Shown: piece by piece, positions 14,328 through 17,667 of the stretch
Position numbering within the stretch: the first letter of the stretch is position 1
Layout: each line of letters opens with the position of its first letter
NCBI GenBank assembly: GCA_910584045.1
Contig: CAJTYO010000059.1
Coordinates: forward strand, 1-17,667
DNA length: 17,667 nucleotides
Reading direction: 5' to 3'
Source: an uncultured Oscillospiraceae bacterium
Lineage (GTDB): Bacteria > Bacillota > Clostridia > Oscillospirales > Oscillospiraceae
Translations under genes and position numbers: made by a program
Notes under the pieces: model-generated
Database searches by the model: none
What the model saw: the letters and a program-made list of their open reading frames with translations, nothing else
Told to the model about the DNA's origin: nothing

Positions 14328-15290
14328 ATGGCGGAGAAAACCTTTGACGTGGTTGCTCTGGGGGAACTGCTGATCGATTTTACGGAAAACGGCTTCAGCC
14401 GTCAGGACAATCCCCTCTTCGAGGCCAACCCCGGCGGCGCGCCTTGCAACGTGCTGGCGATGCTGAGAAAGTTGGGGCGGAGCTGCGCTTTTGCAGGCAA
14501 AGTGGGGGACGATATGTTTGGCCAGCAGCTTCGCGCCGTGGTAGAGGAAGCCGGGATTTGCGGGGATTATCTGGTAACGGACCGGAACGCGCGGACTACC
14601 CTGGCTTTTGTCAAGAAGCTGCCCAACGGCGACAGGGACTTCTCCTTCTTCCGCAACCCCGGCGCAGATATGATGCTCACCGAGGCGGAGGTGCCGGGGG
14701 AAGTAATTGGCGGGAGCCGTATTTTCCATTTTGGCACGCTGTCCATGACCCATGAGGGCGTAAGGCGGGCCACCCGCCATGCTGTCGGCTGTGCCAGAAT
14801 GGGCGGGACCCTTGTTTCCTTCGACCCCAATCTCCGGCCCCCGCTGTGGGAGAGCCTGGAGGAGGCCAGGGAGCAGATCGCCTATGGTCTGTCCCGGTGC
14901 GATATTTTGAAGATCGCGGACAATGAGCTGGAGTTTATGACCGGGGAGACGAATCTCGATAAGGGCGCGGCCGCCCTGCGGCGGCAGTACCCCAACATTC
15001 GCTTATTCAACGTGACGGCGGGGCCGGAAGGAAGTTGCTCCTATTATGAGGATAAGCGGGTGTTCGTCCCTGCCTGCAAGCTGGGCGGGACGATCGAAAC
15101 CACCGGGGCCGGGGACACCTTCTGCGCCTGCGTTCTCAACTTCGTGCTGGAGCATGGGTTGGATGGATTGGCGGAAGAGGACTTGACTGCTATGCTGCGC
15201 TTTGCCAACACGGCGGCTTATCTGGTGACCACCAGGAAAGGAGCCATCCGCTCCATGCCGGAGCAGGAGCAGGTGGAAGCGTTGCTATAA
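14328..15290 (+). CDS. scrK: PfkB-family fructokinase
   Basis: A 320-aa cytoplasmic sugar kinase that should convert fructose and ATP to fructose-6-phosphate. The start VVALGELLIDF and the substrate motif NPGGAPCNVLAMLRKLG (34-50) are typical of ScrK-like fructokinases. The C-terminal PfkB signature TTGAGDTFCACVLNF holds the catalytic base D263. The length is normal for the family. It is directly behind the cytoplasmic GH32 gene with AGGAGG before the ATG, so the fructose released there is phosphorylated at once. Other ketose or ribose-type substrates are possible for PfkB proteins, but both the sequence and context favour fructose. Confidence 0.92.
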   Translation: MAEKTFDVVALGELLIDFTENGFSRQDNPLFEANPGGAPCNVLAMLRKLGRSCAFAGKVGDDMFGQQLRAVVEEAGICGDYLVTDRNARTTLAFVKKLPNGDRDFSFFRNPGADMMLTEAEVPGEVIGGSRIFHFGTLSMTHEGVRRATRHAVGCARMGGTLVSFDPNLRPPLWESLEEAREQIAYGLSRCDILKIADNELEFMTGETNLDKGAAALRRQYPNIRLFNVTAGPEGSCSYYEDKRVFVPACKLGGTIETTGAGDTFCACVLNFVLEHGLDGLAEEDLTAMLRFANTAAYLVTTRKGAIRSMPEQEQVEALL

Positions 15291-15316
15291 TTGAAAATCA
15301 AATGGAGTAGGTACAC

Positions 15317-17667
15317 ATGAAAAAAGAATTTCTCCAAAAGGTCATACCTGTTCTCTCCCTCTTGCTGGCGCTGGTCTGCACCGCCTGCTCCGGCAAAGAA
15401 ATCGGGAATCCGGAGAAGCTGCTGTTAAGTCTCAATTTTGACGAGGGATCTGGTAATCAGGTGTCGGACGGCGCGGGGCAGGCGCAGCCTGCCGAAGTGA
15501 AATATCTCTTCACCAATGCCGCCTATATGGACGCCCGGTCCCCAGAGTGGCGGAGTCAGGGCGTGTCCGGTGGATGCTTGCTGTTTGACGGCTGCTCCAA
15601 CTATATCGGATATGAACCGGAAGAGCTGCTGGTACAGGGGGAAACCCTCACCGTCAGCATGTGGGTGGCGCCTCGCGCCTTTGAATGGGACGATCCCAAT
15701 GCCGCCGCCAACGGAACAGAGCATCTGACTGCCATCGCAGGACAGTACAACAAGGAAAAAAAGCAGGGGTTCCTCCTGGGCTATCAGCGGTATGGGCGGC
15801 TATGCTTTCAGGTGGGGACCGGAGAGGAGTGGCTGACGCTCTGGGCGGACGGCGAGAATCTTCATAAGTATGAGTGGAACCATGTGGCCGCCGTATTTGA
15901 CGGGAAATCCGGAGACATGTCGCTGTATCTCAACGGAGAACTGGCAGGGGAACGGTCTATTGATACAGGCACCGCCATTGCTCCCGCTGAGAAGGAAAAA
16001 CTGCTGATAGGCAAAAACGCCCACGGCGAATCCATTGCCGCCGGAAGCTACCAGATGTTCAGCGGATACATGGACGAGCTGAAGCTGTACGGTAAAGCTC
16101 TCGACAAAGAAACGATCGTGGCGCAGGCATCCTTCCAGGCGCCGGAGATCGCCTACGAGGACATCGGCCTGCAAAATATTCTCACTGAAGACATCTATAA
16201 GACCCAGTTTCACGGCGGCCCCTACCAGCACTGGATGAACGAGCCCCACGCGCCGGTATACTACAACGGCATGTACCACCTGTTTTTCCAGCAGAATATG
16301 GTGGGGACCTACTGGCGGAACATCTCCTGGGGCCATCTGGTCAGTGAGGATATGGTATCCTGGCGTCCGGTGAAGGAGGCCATCACGCCCATGGAAAATA
16401 CCGTTGTACCGGACGGTGTGTGGTCCGGTGGCGCGGCGCTGGATGTGAACGGTGTGCCTGTCCTGTTCTTCACGGCGGGCAACGACAGCTTTGCTGAAGA
16501 CGGGCTGATCTCCAACCAGAACATAGGCGCGGCCTATCCTGCCGACCTGAGCGACCCGGAGCTGATTGACTGGGTAGTGTGCGGGGAACTGGCCATTGCC
16601 CAGCTCCCCGGCCAAGGCCGCCCCGGAGAGTTTCGGGACAGTCATATATGGAAGGAGGACGATACCTGGTACATGCTCATCTGCAGCGGCAGTGAAACCA
16701 GCCCCGGCGGCAGTGCGCTGCTGTATGAGACCAGGACCCTGGAGGTCAAGGGGGATGGAGTCATTGACATGGACTGGGTCTATCGCGGCTCTGTCTATGA
16801 CTGGCCGGACCAGTCCATGACCTACGGCACCAGCTGGGAGCTGCCCATTCTTCTTCCTCTGACAAACGAGGCGGGAACGATCACGAAGTATTTCTTTTCC
16901 ATCTCTCCAGCTCCCGCCAGTATGGCGGATAACAAGGTTTATTATTTTGTGGGGGACTTTGACAGGGAAACCGGGAAATTCATCCCTGACGAGCGGTTTA
17001 TAGATGGTCCGGCCCTGCTGGACTATGGCAGCAACGTATTCACGGGCCCCAGTGCCCTTGTCGATCCAGTGAGCGGGGACGTTTATCTGTTCAGCATTAT
17101 GCAGGACCAGCGCGGAGGCGCGGAGGAAGGCGCAGCCGGATGGGCCCACTGTGTAGGGCTGCCCCGGAAGATATGGCTAAACGACGAGGGAACGGATGTG
17201 ATGATGAGTCCCGCCGATGCGCTGCATGAACTGGAGGGCGCGGTGTTGACTGAGGGTACCGGCCTGACGTTGGAGCAGGCCAACCAAATGCTCTCAGAGG
17301 TCTCTGGAGACCTGTTGTATCTTCGGGCTACTGTGGATATGGGAGATTCCAACGAGATCACGCTGAATGTAAAAAGCAACGGTGACAGGGACCTGACCGC
17401 ATTTATCTACAACGCGCAGGAAGGGACGATCAGCGGAAAAAATCCCAACAAAACCAAGGAGGCGAAAAAGCCTTTCGTCTCAGGTCCACTGGAGGTCAGA
17501 GATGGAAAACTGATAATGGAAGTATATATTGACCGTTCGCTGGTGGAAGGTTTCTTTAACGACAGCAAGTCTATCAGTATGCGCTCCTACAGCGATTTTG
17601 ACTCTCAGGGGCTCTCTTTGGAAGCAGACGGGGAGATTACGGTTGAGGAACTATATGTTGCAGAAAT
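15317..17667 (+). CDS. Surface LamG-GH32 lipoprotein, partial (cut by window end)
   Basis: 783 codons are present and the 3' end lies outside the window. A signal peptide ends in CTAC (lipid-anchored C24; the -3 cysteine is unusual). Residues ~36-275 form a LamG/concanavalin-like domain (LNFDEGSG, LTVSMWVAPR, WNHVAAVFDG, GYMDELKLYG). Residues ~295-600 are a GH32 propeller, followed by a beta-sandwich with YIDRSLVEGFF. Catalytic motifs are variant: HWMNEPHAP puts E309 where GH32 enzymes have the Asp nucleophile, EFRDS keeps D441 but with Ser for Pro, and SWELP gives acid/base E508. I recall the EPHAP form in other clostridial GH32 proteins. It likely cuts fructans at the cell surface. A GGAG lies 9 bases before the ATG; the gap from the fructokinase gene is 26 bases. 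Confidence 0.88.
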   Translation, partial: MKKEFLQKVIPVLSLLLALVCTACSGKEIGNPEKLLLSLNFDEGSGNQVSDGAGQAQPAEVKYLFTNAAYMDARSPEWRSQGVSGGCLLFDGCSNYIGYEPEELLVQGETLTVSMWVAPRAFEWDDPNAAANGTEHLTAIAGQYNKEKKQGFLLGYQRYGRLCFQVGTGEEWLTLWADGENLHKYEWNHVAAVFDGKSGDMSLYLNGELAGERSIDTGTAIAPAEKEKLLIGKNAHGESIAAGSYQMFSGYMDELKLYGKALDKETIVAQASFQAPEIAYEDIGLQNILTEDIYKTQFHGGPYQHWMNEPHAPVYYNGMYHLFFQQNMVGTYWRNISWGHLVSEDMVSWRPVKEAITPMENTVVPDGVWSGGAALDVNGVPVLFFTAGNDSFAEDGLISNQNIGAAYPADLSDPELIDWVVCGELAIAQLPGQGRPGEFRDSHIWKEDDTWYMLICSGSETSPGGSALLYETRTLEVKGDGVIDMDWVYRGSVYDWPDQSMTYGTSWELPILLPLTNEAGTITKYFFSISPAPASMADNKVYYFVGDFDRETGKFIPDERFIDGPALLDYGSNVFTGPSALVDPVSGDVYLFSIMQDQRGGAEEGAAGWAHCVGLPRKIWLNDEGTDVMMSPADALHELEGAVLTEGTGLTLEQANQMLSEVSGDLLYLRATVDMGDSNEITLNVKSNGDRDLTAFIYNAQEGTISGKNPNKTKEAKKPFVSGPLEVRDGKLIMEVYIDRSLVEGFFNDSKSISMRSYSDFDSQGLSLEADGEITVEELYVAE

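Noticed and set aside
12486..14780. 764-codon minus-strand frame
   Set aside because: Antisense to the kinase, GH32 and fructokinase genes, all of which have strong family motifs and ribosome sites.
1..17667. CRISPR array, rRNA, replication origin or integrase gene
   Set aside because: No regularly spaced repeats, rRNA-like sequence, DnaA-box cluster or tyrosine/serine recombinase motifs were seen on either strand.

Overview
The window reads as a chromosome segment from a moderately high G+C, strongly Shine-Dalgarno-using Clostridia-type Firmicute, most like gut Oscillospiraceae (Flavonifractor / Lawsonibacter / Oscillibacter relatives). This is inferred from the gene families (LplB/LplC-type sugar permeases, a DUF624/YesL protein, a LamG-GH32 lipoprotein, DUF6718) and not from any marker gene.

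Left edge (1-324): host flank and a junction. On the minus strand lies the 3' part only of a tRNA gene, best read as tRNA-Arg with a CCG anticodon. It runs from the anticodon loop through the T arm to CCA and is followed by a rho-independent terminator. The 5' half is missing and is replaced by unrelated DNA holding a long perfect hairpin and an 11-bp-spaced repeat of GTAGTCA. This is the usual form of an attachment site left by an element that integrates into the 3' end of a tRNA gene, so DNA to the right is probably the end of an integrated island. No integrase is seen in the window.

325-4543, minus strand, visibly more A+T-rich at its left end: a conflict/defence-like module. A 972-aa protein joins a TOTE-type archaeo-eukaryotic primase (AEP) domain, an SF2 helicase and a C-terminal phospholipase-D-like domain. 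Downstream come a small RelA/SpoT-fold gene and a DUF6718 gene. The RelA/SpoT gene is broken by a 159-bp non-autonomous insertion element (MITE-like) flanked by CTAG. Removing the element and one CTAG rejoins the reading frame exactly. Upstream of the helicase gene, on the opposite strand, an extended -10 promoter and an orphan terminator with an 18-bp perfect stem bracket a possible RNA of about 240 nt.

4544-7600, minus strand: a compact operon of a LacI/GalR regulator, a single-pass membrane protein, a lipoprotein and a DUF624/YesL-like membrane protein, with short gaps or a 4-base overlap between genes.

7601-8018: a divergent control region with a promoter for each side and four TGAAACGTT-type operator sites.

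8019 to the right edge, plus strand: a fructan/sucrose utilisation operon. It has two LplB/LplC-type permeases, a solute-binding lipoprotein, a terminator that probably works as an attenuator, an aminoglycoside-phosphotransferase-fold kinase, a cytoplasmic GH32 beta-fructosidase, a PfkB fructokinase, and a surface LamG-GH32 lipoprotein cut by the window end. The likely flow is surface cleavage of a fructan, import of oligosaccharides by the ABC transporter (its ATPase must be encoded elsewhere), internal hydrolysis, and phosphorylation of fructose, all under the divergently encoded LacI-family repressor.
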